Origin: Posidonia oceanica | Taxonomy: Eukaryota > Streptophyta > Magnoliopsida > Alismatales > Posidoniaceae | Length of the DNA stretch: 64,000 bases | Assembly (NCBI GenBank): GCA_037176725.1 | Contig: JAZBRS010000060.1 | Span: 54,526,001-54,590,000 of the forward strand | Direction: 5' to 3' | In this document: in pieces, positions 1-10,693 of the stretch | Position numbering within the stretch: position 1 is the stretch's first letter | Layout: each line of letters opens with the position of its first letter | Notes under the pieces: model-generated | The model's input: the letters and a program-made list of their open reading frames with translations, nothing else | Databases searched by the model: none | What the model was told of the DNA's origin: nothing | Made by a program: the position numbers and the translations under genes

Positions 1-46
1 TTCTCAATGCCCGCGTGGGGAGACCTCCAACGGTTTTTCTTGTGCT

Positions 47-54
47 TATAAAAG
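47..54 (+). promoter_or_regulatory. TATA box of the antisense PMD gene
   Basis: TATAAAAG lies about 110 bases upstream of the ATG at 159 and is followed by a pyrimidine-rich stretch suited to a start site near 75-85. It faces the plus strand, opposite to E1's gag-pol. Promoter activity is inferred. Confidence 0.55.
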
Positions 55-158
55 CCTGACCACCCCTTTGAACTTTTGCACACTTGTTCCTTGTATTCTT
101 GCTTGTTGGTGCACTTTTCTCTTGGCTTGTGCTTATCCCTCTCTTCCCCTTTGTTCTC

Positions 159-1503
159 ATGGCTTCTGCTTCAGTCCCCAACATCTTCATGAACAACAAA
201 AAAGGAATTGCAAGGCATTCGGAGGAGATTGAAGGGCATATGATGTCCCATATCAAAGCGGGGAGGGTATGACTTTCTTCAATAGTCCTCTTATTCTCTC
301 TTGTTCCTCATACTTTAATTTTGCTTGCAGAAAATCCTCAATTTTACAAAGACGCCCTACTTTGACAATGACTTCCCTTATTATTCTCCTTGGGTGAAGG
401 ACTTTGTGCTTTGGGCTCGGGCAAGGAAGTCCGTTTTAGCACGTATAAGCTTTGGTGGACTTCTGGATTTGTTGGGAACTACCTTGGACTGGCCTCTGCT
501 CCATGCCTCATGCACTTTCTAGAGTACTGAAACTCATACCTTCTTCCTTGGGGGCTGCGAGATGACAATCCTAGTGGAGGATGTTCATGGCCTTCTTGGT
601 GTCACCCAGATTGGAGTGTCCCGGCCAGATATTGACTTCCCATTGCCATATGGAACAGTGGACATGCAAATGTTCATAGATCGTATCTTTACTGCTTCTC
701 CTACTTTCTCGATGATCAGAGGTCGCCGACTCAACTTGGCGCATTTATATTACAGCTTCCGGCAAATCGAGGACTCTACCTCCCAGGGTTAGTTGCTGAT
801 GTGTCTACATTTATTGATTGGAGGTCTCACCATATTTGTCTCCAGAGACATCTCCTTGGATGTCTATCACACTAAGTTCTTGATAGGCCTTACTAAGCAT
901 TTTTGGCGTTCTCCTTCAGTCGCCATCCTTGCAGCTACATACCTTGGTCTGACCAGTGTCTCAACTGGAGGGGACTTTGTCAGCTCTCCTTTTCTTCTTT
1001 CCCGGTGGCTATAGGTCCACTTCCCAAGGCTCAAACCTGCGAGGACTGATCTTATTGAGGAAAGGGTTTGCTTCTTGTCCTCTGCCTCTATTGATGTCTT
1101 TACACCCTCCACGCCCTATTGCCATAAGCACCAAGCGCAAGGTTCTTCAGTTGAATTGGAGTTGATAGGGCCCACTCACTTTGTGGTGTACAACTCTCAT
1201 CACTACTTCGAGATGGTGGGGCAAAAGAAAGGGGTGCCGCCTCGGTTAAGCTTTATTCCTCATATCCGAACTCTGGAGCGCAGTCTTCCAACAAACGCAG
1301 TGATGGCGTACTACATTTGGGCTCTTTGGTCATCCTTGGACCGCCATGATGACTCAAATGGGACCCAGTCTACTCCTTTGACTTGCTGCCTACTGCGGGA
1401 GGACGTGCACTAGAACTAGTATTCAAGGTTGCTACCCAAGCCCAAGGAGTGGGTTGCAGAGACCGGCGTGCTGCGCAAAAAGGGGAAGAGGCCAATCAAA
1501 TAG
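159..1503 (+). pseudogene. Antisense plant mobile domain (PMD) ORF inside E1, with one intron
   Basis: Lies downstream of E1 integrase on the opposite strand. Exon 1 runs 159-266 (starts MASASVPNIF). The intron 267-330 has GT/AG ends and a TTTGCTTGCAG acceptor and joins phase 0 to phase 0. From 331 to the TAG at 1501 the frame never shifts, but TAG codons interrupt it at 520, 790, 1012, 1411 and 1417. The motif (W)STETHTFFL...GCEMTILVEDVHGLLG is the PMD signature (usual form WxxETHTF...GExTITLEDV), and the C-terminus ends KEWVAETG...KKGKRPIK. At about 410 residues it is near full PMD length. PMD is known in plant transposons and in the MAIL1/MAIN proteins; additional ORFs, some antisense, are known for Tat-lineage elements. 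Its role here is unknown. An AATAAA lies 55 bases after the stop. Confidence 0.72.
267..330 (+). other. Intron of the antisense PMD gene
   Basis: 64 bases, GGGAGG|GTATGA donor and TTGCTTGCAG|AAAATC acceptor, T-rich between. Without splicing exon 1 ends at a TGA at 270. Splicing joins two codons in phase 0 and leads straight into the PMD frame, which supports a real intron. Confidence 0.65.
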
Positions 1504-1557
1504 GCATATCTTGTAGTTCATTTCATTTTTGGACCATGTATTTTTACCTCTCAAGGA

Positions 1558-1563
1558 AATAAA
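1558..1563 (+). terminator. Poly(A) signal AATAAA of the antisense PMD gene
   Basis: AATAAA 55 bases after the final TAG at 1501-1503, followed by a T-rich region. With the TATA box and intron it makes a self-contained antisense transcription unit. Poly(A) use is inferred. Confidence 0.5.
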
Positions 1564-3156
1564 AGATCTCTTTCTTATTTCATCTCTATTCACATGCTTT
1601 GGACTGTGTTGAGTTTAGAAATACTCCCTAGTGGCTTTGGCATTGGATCAAGGGCTCTTTATTAGAATTCTGCAGTTTAAGTCACTGTTAAAACATAAGA
1701 CGCATAATACCATGTGTCTAACATTCCTCTGTTGGTCGTTGTACACTTCAGATGGCGCGTCCAATGTTGGACGCTGAGATTTGATCATTTAACGCCTCTG
1801 AATTATTTTTCTGCACAATCTTGGCAAATTTGTTATTCCATCTAGGGGTATTATTGCCCTAGTCCAAAGTGACCTCTGAAAACATAGAAACGTCCTTAAC
1901 ATAGTGAAAGCAAAATGGGTTTAGAAAACTTGGTAATAACCTATATACAATGCATACATTAAACAAACCTAATGCTATGAAAGAACAAGTCTTAATGCAA
2001 TGAAAAATTAAGGGAAACTTAGGTTTTGGATAACAAGCATTGGCCTCAACTTTGTTGTATAAAGATGGTATGCCTAGCGAGGGATTGTTTCATCTTGAGA
2101 TTGTAGTCTTGGCTCGTAGGCGAATACCAAGTGACCGTCCTGAATAGGAGGGGTCAAGTACGACGCGGAGTCGTAAAATTTCCTAGATTTTTGCATCATC
2201 AGCCTTACTTGTTATCAGTTTCATGAGGTGATGTTGGTTGGGTAGATTTTACCTTATTCTCTATTTTTAGATTTTTTGGTTTTATCATTTTTTTGGATTT
2301 TTGGTTTTATCATTTTTTTTTTGGGTTTTGGGTTTTATCATTTTTTGGATTTTTGGTTTTATGACTTTTTTGATTTTTGGTTTTATGATTTTTTTATTTT
2401 TAGGGAGATGAAGAATCTTCCAAGAAGTTGAGAAACAGGAGGCCTCATTGTTGGAAAGCCTTGACAGTATAGTCCCTTGTGCGTCTCAGAGTCAGAAGAT
2501 ACTACGGGCTTGTTTTGGCACCTAACTGCCCCTAGACCTAGGCTTCTGCCCCTTGCCTTTAAGTGTACGGTGCAGGATATGTGTGGAAGGAAGGTTAATG
2601 TCCTATCCTAAGATTTCAGCTAAAGATTTGAAGCCTATACCCCTCCCAGCTCAAGGTTGATTCCTACTGTGCCTAGTATTTCCCCAGCTTTTCAGTATTG
2701 ACTCTTGGACGGCTTCTTTGCTACCTTCTTTTCCATTCTCTTTCTTTTCTTGCACATGGATAGCTTCTTTGCTGTCTTCTTTTCTTTCTTCTTTTCTGGG
2801 TATTTTGGCAAGTAGTCTTACCTCATTTGAGTGCTTGGCCAATGGATACTTGTTCCTTGATGAACCGAGACACTCTTCTATTTGGTACACTCCCCTCTTT
2901 TCTACATTTCTAGGTTTTGGCCTTAGACGTCTACCTGATTTGTACTAGGGTAACATGTCTGACTCAAGGGATGTGTGTGGACTTGTTGTTCATGAACTGG
3001 GAGGGGGCTCCTTAGGGTTTTGCCTCTATCTCAGTGTCGGATTATTTCCCTTCCTTCTCCCACAAAGTGTTTGTGAGGTGAGGCTAAGGCATGACTCCTA
3101 GGCTTCAAAAGTAGTAGGTCCTCAAGCACTGGTAATCTAACGGCTCAGTGTGCATG
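1564..3156. other. Non-coding 3' region of E1
   Basis: No gene seen. It holds a perfect inverted repeat GCGTCCAA-TG-TTGGACGC at 1757-1774, one of several GTCCAAC/GTTGGAC palindromes in this element. At 2265-2400 there is a T-rich tandem repeat of about 27 bases (TTTTGGATTTTTGGTTTTATCA core). At 2710-2820 a CT-rich stretch gives chance ORFs on both strands. It lies between the integrase stop and the antisense gene. Confidence 0.6.
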
Positions 3157-4390
3157 TCAAGGGTAGTACCTCTTGTGGTGCAGTGCATTCCAGGGATATT
3201 CAAGCCTAGTGCCATCCTCTCTGGCCAAACAATAAGCATTGCCCGAATATGCCTCAACCACCAAGTATGGTCCTTCCCAATTTGGTCTCAGTTTCCCATG
3301 CTTGCGAGGGAGGATCTCTTTAAGCACCCACTCACCAATATTGAATTTATGTTCAATTACCTTCTTTTTATAAGCTCTTGCAAGTCGTTCTTGGTAGAGG
3401 CGTGCATGCCTAGCTGCTTGCAACCACTTCTCATGTAGCAAATCTAACTGTAGACTTAATAATTGCCTCTTATCCTCGGCATTTATTTCATCATCGAGTT
3501 GTATTCTAGATGAGGGTACCATGATCTCAAATGGGACTATAGTCTCCATACCATAAGTAAGCACAAATGGGGTTTGACCTGTAGGCATTCTTATGGAGGT
3601 TCAATAGGCCCATAAGGTATCAAATAGCTTATCTATCCAATCATGTCCCTTATCTCCTCCTACCATTTTCTTAAGGATTCAGATTAACGTTTTATTAGTA
3701 ACTTCAGCTTGCCCATTACCTTGGGGGTAATATGGCAATGAATGATGCAATTCAATCTTAAACTTCTTACAAAGCTTTTTGAAGTCTTGGGATACGAAGA
3801 TTGCGCCATTGTCTGCTACTAGTCTCTTTGGAACTCCGAACCTTGAGAGGATATTTTTCCGCATGAACATGCAAAGATTTGAAGCTTTGATCTCGGTGAA
3901 CGCTTCTGCTTCACCCCATTTGGTAAAGTACTCAGTGGCTGTGAGTATGAACCTATTCTGCTTTTCAGTGTCGAAGGGTCCTACGACATCAAATGCCCAC
4001 ATGGAGAAAGGCCATACTGCTTGAGTCAGATTTAACTCTAATGTGGGTGCATGTATTCTGTCTGCATGGATCTGGCACTGCTTGCACCGTCTTACCTTGT
4101 TCTCACAATCTGCCTCCATCGTGGGCCAGTAGTACCCTCTGCGTAGTATCATTTTTGTTATGAACTGAGAACTGCTGTGTCCTCCACATATTCCTTCATG
4201 CATTTCTCCAATGATAACTTCAACCTCTTCATAAGTGACGCGGCGCAGCTCTATTCCGCTGAAGGACCTCTTGTAAAGGATTCCGACTCACACAAAGTAT
4301 CTTGTGGCCATCCTTCTAACCGCCTCTCTATCTTGTGAAGTTGCATAATCGGGGAAGATCCCATCTTGGATGTAGTTCTGGATGTCAAAG
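3157..4390 (-). pseudogene. E1 integrase
   Basis: Integrates element cDNA into chromosomes. The N-terminal zinc finger is visible as MHEGICGGH followed by CKQC (HHCC). The core DDE triad appears as AFDVVGPF (D), VADNGAIF (D) and GNGQAEVTNK (E). The C-terminal part has GPYLVVEAYSG and ends HHKRYYP before the stop near 3157. Frame is kept from RT to the end, but stops interrupt it, including TAG after DDGNP (about 4391), TGA in the finger-proximal stretch, and two CGA-to-TGA changes near 3676 and 3595. Spacer to the upstream RNase H is short, as usual in gypsy pol. Confidence 0.85.
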
Positions 4391-4392
4391 AA

Positions 4393-5052
4393 CTATGGGT
4401 TCCCATCATCCTCTATGTTGTAGCAAACTTCAAACTTGGCTGCCTTTGATTCCCCAATTTTCTGTCTAAGCTCCACGGCCCATGGCTCAGCTGAGTCAAT
4501 GGTGGATGTCCCGTGTTGCTGTACCATTATTGTTTGCTCCCAGACATTGATGGGGAACTCGATCAAGGAGGCCAATAAAGCAAGAGCATCTGCTAGTAGG
4601 TTATGACTTCGAAGGGTATGGACATACACTACTTGTTGAAACCGGGCCAATAGTAGGTGAGCAATGCCTTTGTACTCTTCTAGCCTTGAGTTGAGGGTTC
4701 TATATTTGTTCAGAATTTACCTTAGAACCAATTGGGAGTCTTTGATGAGTTTTAGCCGCTTTGCACCTAGCTCCTGTGCTAGGTGTAATTTGAGGATCAA
4801 GGTCTCGTATTCTGCAACATTGTTGGTATTCGCAACGAAGTTTAGCTGCACAGCTCGAGGGATGAGAACTCCTTCTGGAGTGAGAAGTGCTACTCCGATG
4901 CCTGCCCCTTGTCTGTTGAGCGCTCCATCAAAGTAGAGAGTCCACTGTTGAGTGGGAGACTCTGCAGCTTGTATTTCTAGTATTTCCTCGTTGGGGAAGT
5001 GTGTTTGGACTGGTTGATAATCTTCTATTGGTAATCCCGCCAAATGATCCAC
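4393..5052 (-). pseudogene. E1 second RNase H (archaeal type, aRNH)
   Basis: Would degrade RNA in the RNA:DNA hybrid. Catalytic residues are readable in order: D in TLYFDGALN, E in NVAEYETL, D in KDSQLV and D in LLADALALLA, which is the RVT_3/RNase HI-like arrangement. One TAA near 4714 interrupts the frame after DSQLVLR. It follows a gypsy-type RNase H. A dual RNase H layout is established for the Tat lineage, where the second copy is the functional one. The frame is shared with RT and integrase. Confidence 0.82.
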
Positions 5053-5058
5053 TATGAC

Positions 5059-5499
5059 TTGCCCTTTGACTGCTTTCTAAGATACGTATTGGAGGTCAAA
5101 TTCAGTAAGGAGGAGCTGCCATCTTGCCAACCTTCTAGAGAGGACTGGTTTCTCAAACATGTACTTGATTGGATCCATCTTGGTGATGTAATAGACTTTA
5201 TGGACTAGGAAGTAGTGTCTTAGCTTTTGGGAGGCCCATACCAAGCAATGCTTTTCTATGGTTGTGTACTTCTCCTCGTAATCCAGGAAGGTTCTACTCA
5301 GGTAGTAGATAGCCTTTTCCTTCTTTCCATCCTCATCATGTTGGGCAAGCACTACTCCTATTGATGATGTAGTAACTGCCACATAGAGCAACAAGGGCTT
5401 CCCTGGTATAGATGCTGATAAGACTGGAGGACTCATGAGGCATGCTTTGAGCTCATCAAATGCTTTCTGGCACCTCTCATCCCAAGCAAACTCCCTTCC
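5059..5499 (-). pseudogene. E1 first RNase H (gypsy type, gRNH), catalytically degenerate
   Basis: Follows RT directly (FDELKACLMSPPVLS, then IPGKPLLLYVAVTTSSIGVVLAQ). The usual motif here has a catalytic aspartate (TDAS-like); in its place stands YVAVTT, with no aspartate, so this copy was probably inactive even before decay. Conserved YYLSRTF, YTTIEKHCLV and KLRHYF follow. A TGA near 5497 (GAG...TGA-GG, probably from CGA) and a TAG near 5074 (YVS-stop-KAVKGQ) break the frame. Loss of the first RNase H active site alongside an aRNH is known in Tat elements. Confidence 0.78.
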
Positions 5500-6651
5500 T
5501 CATTTTAATAGCTCATAGAACGGCTTACATCCATCGGCGTGTTGTGAGATGAATCTTTTGATGAACTGCAAGCGGCCGATAAGTCCTCTGAGCTCCTTGA
5601 TGTTTTGGGGAGGGGGCATTTGTGCTATTTCTCTAGCCTTCTGCGGGTCGACCTCGATCCCTCTTTTACTGATAATGAAGCCCAGCAGCTTCCCAGCAGT
5701 TACCCCAAATATGCACTTCTTTGGGTTCATTTTTAGCTGATATTGTCTTGCTCTACTCAGTACCCTTCTCAGTGCTTCGAAGTGTCCTTCCCTTGTCCTT
5801 GATTTGACCAGGACGTCATCAACGTACACTTCCATGCAATCATGCATCATGTCGTGGAAGATAGCCATCATTGCTCTCTGATATGATGCACTGGCGTTCT
5901 TGAGACCAAACGGCATGACCACATAGCAATATGTCCCCCATGGTGTGATGAACGACGTCTTCTCCTAGTCTTCTTCTACTAGCTTGATCTGGTTATAACC
6001 AAAGAAACCATTCATGAATGATAGCATCTCAAATCCCACTGTATTGTCCACTAGCAAGTCAATATGTGGCAAAGGGAAGTCGTCTTTGGGACAGGAGCCA
6101 TTGAGGTTGCGGTAGTCAATGCAAACTCGAACTCTTCCATCCTTCTTGGCCACTGGCACTATGTTTGAGACCCAACTAGGGTACACAACCACCCTGATGA
6201 ACTTTGCTTTATGGAGTTTGTCAATTTCTTCATTGACTTTAAGCGCGAACTCTAGCCTTAATCGCCTCAGTTTCTGCTTTACGGGTTTGGCTCCAGAGTT
6301 TAGTGGAAGTAGGTGTTCCACTAGAGCTGATTGTAGGCCTGGCATGTCTTCGTACTTGAAGGCCAATACATCCACGAACTCCTTCAAGATTTGCACCATT
6401 TCCTCCCGTTCTTTTGGGCTCAAACTTGCACTTACGAGTATAGGTTTTGGCCCTCTTGTGGTCCCCAAATTGATCTCTATGGTTTCCTCTTCGGCTGCCT
6501 TAGTTTGCTCATCGTATTTGTCCATGAGGTGCTTAAGGAGGTCTGAGTTGGCCTCTTGATCCTCTTCATCATTACTGCAGCTAACCAGCTCGTATGCCTG
6601 GATTCCTGCACACTTCCCAAACCGATCAAATTCTTCTACTAGAAAGACCAT
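5500..6651 (-). pseudogene. E1 reverse transcriptase
   Basis: RNA-dependent DNA polymerase. Motifs in order are KPVKQKLRR, SNIVPVAKKDGRVRVCIDYR, KDDFPLPHID, VMPFGLKNASASYQ, the catalytic VYVDDVLVKS (about 5815-5835), and LGFIISKRGIEVDP. The segment 6651-6330 upstream is an acidic spacer rather than RT proper. One TAG near 5964 (VEED-stop-EKTSF) interrupts the frame, where relatives carry Q or M. The expected FDLPSGYN-type motif reads FMNGFFGYN, so one catalytic aspartate region is changed. Frame is otherwise uninterrupted into the RNase H domains. Confidence 0.87.
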
Positions 6652-7525
6652 GTTAGCAATAGCTAGCTCCTAAGGCATTGCCTTCGTGTATTGACACACG
6701 TGCATAGTTTTGGAAGCGATGGTCGAAGTTGACCGCGAGCTGCTAGAGTTAACATGGTGATCCTCTCCCTTATTGAAAACAGAATGTAAATCACTTTTAT
6801 TCCTAGGAAACGAAAACAATGTAGAATTAAATAAAGTTTCATTTACAGAATCTAGGGGGATGCCCCTCGAGTTACCTCCATCAGTAGAGGTAGGAGCCTC
6901 TCTAGGCGGGCTCGTCATTGTCGACGTTCCCACCATCTTCGAAAAGCTCATGATCTATCCCTAGGTCAGGGTCAATTTCAGGCCTTTGAGGCTGTAGATC
7001 ATTAGAGAGATTTGCTGTGAGGCAGCAAACCTTATCTACGAGTCGTTGTGACTTGCGTAGACTTTGCCCCGTCAATTGCTCCAATGAGGAAAAGATGTTC
7101 GGAGCTGGAGGATGAGAGGGCTCGTAAGCGGCAGTGCCGGAAGGAGGGAGAGAATAAGAAAGAGGTGGCTTGTCCGAAGGTTCAAGAGCCGGTGTGCCTA
7201 ATAGTGGTGGTGGTGATGTTGCAGTCTGACCTTCGGGAGGCTCTACTGGCAACTCTACTGCAGTCTAACCTTCTGGAGGCTTTGCTTCTACAGTCTGACT
7301 TTCTGGAGGCTCTGCTGTCAACTCTACTGCAGTCTGACCTTCGTGAGGCTCTGTTGGCAATTCAAGTGTTTGGAATAAGCTGGAAATGTTTTCGTCGACT
7401 GTGACCTCTACACTTTAGAGAGTGTGTTTGGTTGATTTCGCCAAAATAATATTTCCCAGTGGGGATGTATTCGGATCGAAGATCCCTACACTGGTGAAAT
7501 GTCATTGTAGATTCCACTGTAATGG
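6652..7525 (-). pseudogene. E1 linker between G-patch and RT, with PPEGQT repeats
   Basis: Acidic and proline-rich spacer of the polyprotein. On the minus strand 7360-7215 encodes tandem units resembling EPPEGQTAVEL (four recognisable copies). Then comes a segment ending DPDLGIDHELFEDGGNVDNDEP near 6902. Several frame breaks lie between 6902 and 6651, so the junction with RT cannot be read cleanly. No enzymatic motif is seen; the repeats are probably a flexible tether. Confidence 0.6.
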
Positions 7526-7706
7526 TTATCCGTCAGGGAACTGGTCGAAGCCGAGTCCTCCCTTCCCTTCTCTGTCACAAGCCTTTACCGGCTCCTTCGT
7601 TTCTTTTCCTTCTGGGCCAAAGCCCTGGCCTTCCTTGCAGCCAATTCTCCTCATGATCTCCCATCCCACATTTATGAAGGGTCTTCTATTTTTTGAGGGT
7701 TCCTTC
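7526..7706 (-). pseudogene. E1 G-patch domain (split from protease by E2)
   Basis: Reads INVGWEIMRRIGCKEGQGFG...GKETKEPV...GKGGLGFDQF, matching the glycine pattern of a G-patch (hydrophobic-x-GhxxGxGhG and a terminal GLGF). G-patch domains after the protease are known in many plant gypsy polyproteins and bind nucleic acid. The N-terminal side continues at 26686 beyond the E2 insertion; the E2 target duplication CCTTC lies inside codons for KKKEPSK. E2 also has a G-patch at the equivalent place. Confidence 0.72.
7702..7706. repeat. Left target-site duplication of E2 (CCTTC)
   Basis: CCTTC directly left of the E2 terminus at 7707; the identical pentamer follows the other terminus at 26686-26690. 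A perfect 5-base duplication is standard for LTR retrotransposons. Confidence 0.93.
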
Positions 7707-10680
7707 TGTAGTAATCTCAAAATTCGGATCGTCCATGCACGATGCCAAAGCTCACATGCACCGATCGGAATTAGGTTCACTATTAGCGGTTGGTTCTGAG
7801 GTGATATTTCGACTCAAAAACACCAGAAAACAGAGGCAAACGCCAAAGGAAAGCGAAATAAAAGAAAGGGAGTCTCCACCTAATTTATTAAATTGGGAAA
7901 ACTAGGAAAACCAAGTAAAGAACATGCAAGGAAAACATATGGGTTTCGAAAGCATGCAAGATCCAATGTAAATGGATGACACAAAGTCAATGTGGTCCAG
8001 AGAAAGGGCAAGGACTTCTATTACACACGGGGAAGGTGTTAGGCACCCCCGACACGTCCGAGGAATCGATCTTTCTAACTGATCCGCTACAGTGTGGCAA
8101 AATGTTGGCAAATGAATGCCGATTTATATACGCCCTAAGGTGGTATGCAAGATGCAATTTATAAACCAATGCAAAGCTTAGCAAACCATGTTTAAATGCA
8201 AACATGTGAAGTCAAATCATTGCAAGAGGCGATAAAATACTAGGGGAATAAACTGAAAGCAAAGCGCTAGAGAAAACAGTGTGGGAAACGATGCGAGGGG
8301 TGGCACGACGCTCTGTCTGGATCAGGGCCAGGTCGCCAGCCATGCAAGCATCTCTGTTGGTCGCCTGTGAGACGGGCGACTGAGCAGCTCCCCACACAGC
8401 AGTGACAGCGGCCACGAACGAGGCGAAAATGATACGAAAAAGGAAAAAGGAAAACTCAGAAATTAGTGATGGCCAACTAGGAAACAGAATCAACATGCAA
8501 ACTAGATCGGAAAACCAAAGCAAGGCATTGGAAAACTGAGGCTAGCCAACTACTCAGGCTGCCAGTTGGGTCACCGGTCAAGGCAGCAACCAGCCGCACA
8601 GAGGGGCGTTGGGGCTGGTAGCCGTTACACCAAGTGGCTCGACTGCAGGCAATCCTCCCGAGCAGCGGCCTTCATTGCTAGAGACGGGCAACATAAGCAT
8701 AGCAAAACTCAGAGTAAACATTGCGGAGCTAAGCATGGCTCAACATAGAAGAAAAAGCATGCATCAAATTGTAAAATGGTTGCTTGAGTCCCGAGATACG
8801 AGGGCTGGAAGTTGGCCAGAGAACTGCCTGGAGTTGCAGTTTAGTCGTCGGTCTAGCCGGCGACAGGCCTGCAACTCCAGTTGTTCAAACAGCCAACTTT
8901 GTAGCCAGATCTGGAACTCACAAGGTGTCGAAAGACAGATCCAAACATGCAAGCAGATAGAGCATTCATCCATGAGTAGATAGGAACAAAAATTGCAAGA
9001 AATAGATGGATGAGTCACAAGATATCACGGTTGGAAGTTGGCCGGAGGACTGTCCCAAGTTGCAGGTCAGTCACCTGTTAAACAGGCGACTGGACTGCAA
9101 ACTAGGTGTCCCACGTAGCCAACTTTCCAGCCAGGTCTTGGACTCACGAGCAAGCAAGATGAGAAACTAATTAAGCAGATGTATAGAGCAATAAACAGAG
9201 AATAAGAGCATGCTTTCAAAAAGTAAAATGGGACTTCGAGGCGGCCATGGCAACACCGCAAAGTCTGACCAGTAGGCTGGCTAAGCTGCAGGTTAGTCGC
9301 CTGCTGAGCAAGCACCTGACTTGGCAATCTAATGATCGAACTTCAAAGCTAGAATTTGCCACAATGGCGAAGCCCAAAAATCCGGCGACGGTCGTGGAAG
9401 CTTGCCAACACTTCCGGGAACCGAACCATGCCTTCAGCGTGGAAAATGGTGGACCGAGGCGGTCCACCCACCTCCGCCCCATTCGATCACCGTCCTCCGT
9501 CGAGGTCCGGCCACATGGGCGGCCGAGCGCACGGGAAGGAGGTTGGGAAGCCTCTAAGCGCAAAGGAGGAAGTGGGAATGCATCCCGGAGCCAAGGGGAG
9601 AGGCGCGTGCCTTTGTCCCGCCCTCGCCGGCGCATCGCCGGAGGTGGCAAATGGCCAAGGCCATTGGGTCGACCGAGGTCGCGGGGGGAGGAGAAAACTA
9701 TCTAGGAGAGGAGGGGAGAGGTCCGGGAAGGTTCTCGAACCCTTGGATGGGCAATACAGCTAGGTACCAACCTGCTTTGAGGTTTCCAGAGGTGGCGAGC
9801 TTGATGCCGGAGTCCTCGCCGGAGTTGGGGAAGATGGAGTGGAGTGGCGTGGGGAAGGCACAGGAAGGCCCGGGAATAGTTGGGATCGCACCGGGGGAAG
9901 TTGGGGTAGCTCTCTGGAAGGCAAGGGAGAAGGAGGGGAGGCTTGGAAAGTTTGAACAGTGGTTGGGTTCGACTGCCAAGGAAGGGTTTGTTTGATGGGT
10001 TCCACTACGCCCGAGGGAGAGGTGGCTGACAAACGCAGCGGTGGTGTCAGTGAGGGCGTGTGAGGAGGTTTGGAGGCCAAGGAAGTTAGTGTCCTAGGGC
10101 TTGGGGCTGATGAACGGTGCCGATGGTAGGAGTGATGGACAGCCATTTGTGAGTGGTTGTGAGAGCAGGGTGGCCGCCGACGGAGAGGTGACCGGTGGCA
10201 GGGAGTAAGTGGTGCTTGTCGCGTAGCGCGTGGAGGTAGTGAGGTAGTAAGTGCGGAGGGGACGGCTATGATAGGTGGAGGAGATCAGCAACGGCCGCCG
10301 CGGGGAAGCTTGGGAGGTCTGCAAATTTACAGTTGAGTCACCGAGGCATGTGGCGCCTGACTCAATCACCCCCATTGTTGGCGACAGGAATAAGTTGCCC
10401 GTGCAACTGGCGACTGGACGTGTAAACTAGTGACCTGGGCTGCTAATGGGCTGGGCTTAGGTTAGGTACTTAGGTCATGTTTTATGAAGTGGATTTGGGC
10501 TTATTTGGGTTGGATTTAGGGTTGGAAATGGGATTGGGTTTTGAAGTGGATTTTGAGTTAGGTTTGGGAAATGAAATTGGATTGTTTTGGGTAGGGTTTT
10601 GGGATGGATTCACCGCGCCTTCTTCTGAGCCAACTTCCGGGAATTCTCCAACAAAAGCCTGTCAAAATGGGGTGTCTACA
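7707..10680 (-). repeat. E2 3' LTR, 2,974 bases
   Basis: Full LTR: TGTAGACACC...GATTACTACA on the minus strand. Holds the 27-base U5 block at 8029-8055, a PBS-like GGTGGAGACTCCC at 7868-7880 (174 bases from the LTR end), a splice donor CAAAGCAG|GTTGG at 9772/9771, and many AGTCGCC/GGCGACT hairpins (for example 8844-8864). Compared with the other E2 LTR it shows many differences, mostly transitions, so insertion is old. Confidence 0.92.
8029..8055 (-). promoter_or_regulatory. Conserved 27-base U5 block (E2)
   Basis: On the minus strand begins GTGTCGGGGGTGCCTAACAC and ends CTTCCCC. Identical to blocks at 38193, 48636 and 58941 in A and C. Can fold through GGTG-CCTAA-CACC. A similar GGGGTGCTAATACCTTCCC motif is familiar from legume Ogre-like LTRs. 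Confidence 0.7.
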
Positions 10681-10693
10681 GATGCCCCTCCTT
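10681..10693 (-). other. E2 polypurine tract
   Basis: AAGGAGGGGCATC directly upstream of the 3' LTR, the expected primer for plus-strand DNA synthesis. The preceding 40 bases (GAGCCACGGTCT..GCTATGCTTGACC) are conserved in A and B at the same position. Confidence 0.75.

Larger units (their letters stand above)
1..7706 (-). mobile_element. E1, 3' part of a Tat-lineage Ty3/gypsy element (pol and downstream region)
   Basis: Left part of an element read on the minus strand, in the order G-patch, Pro-rich linker, RT, two RNase H domains, integrase and a long 3' region with an antisense gene. No LTR start occurs between 1 and 3150, so the 3' LTR must lie off the left edge. The element is split at 7706/26686 by E2. 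Both sides carry CCTTC, and the reading frame (lysine-rich, then EPSKNRRPFINVGW) continues across the join. Dual RNase H is known for the Tat lineage; assignment to that lineage is an inference from this layout. Confidence 0.9.

Noticed and set aside
9216..9763. Overlapping ORFs on both strands in E2's LTR (and at 25335-25848)
   Set aside because: GC-rich LTR sequence open in several frames; no frame is conserved better than the others between the two LTR copies.
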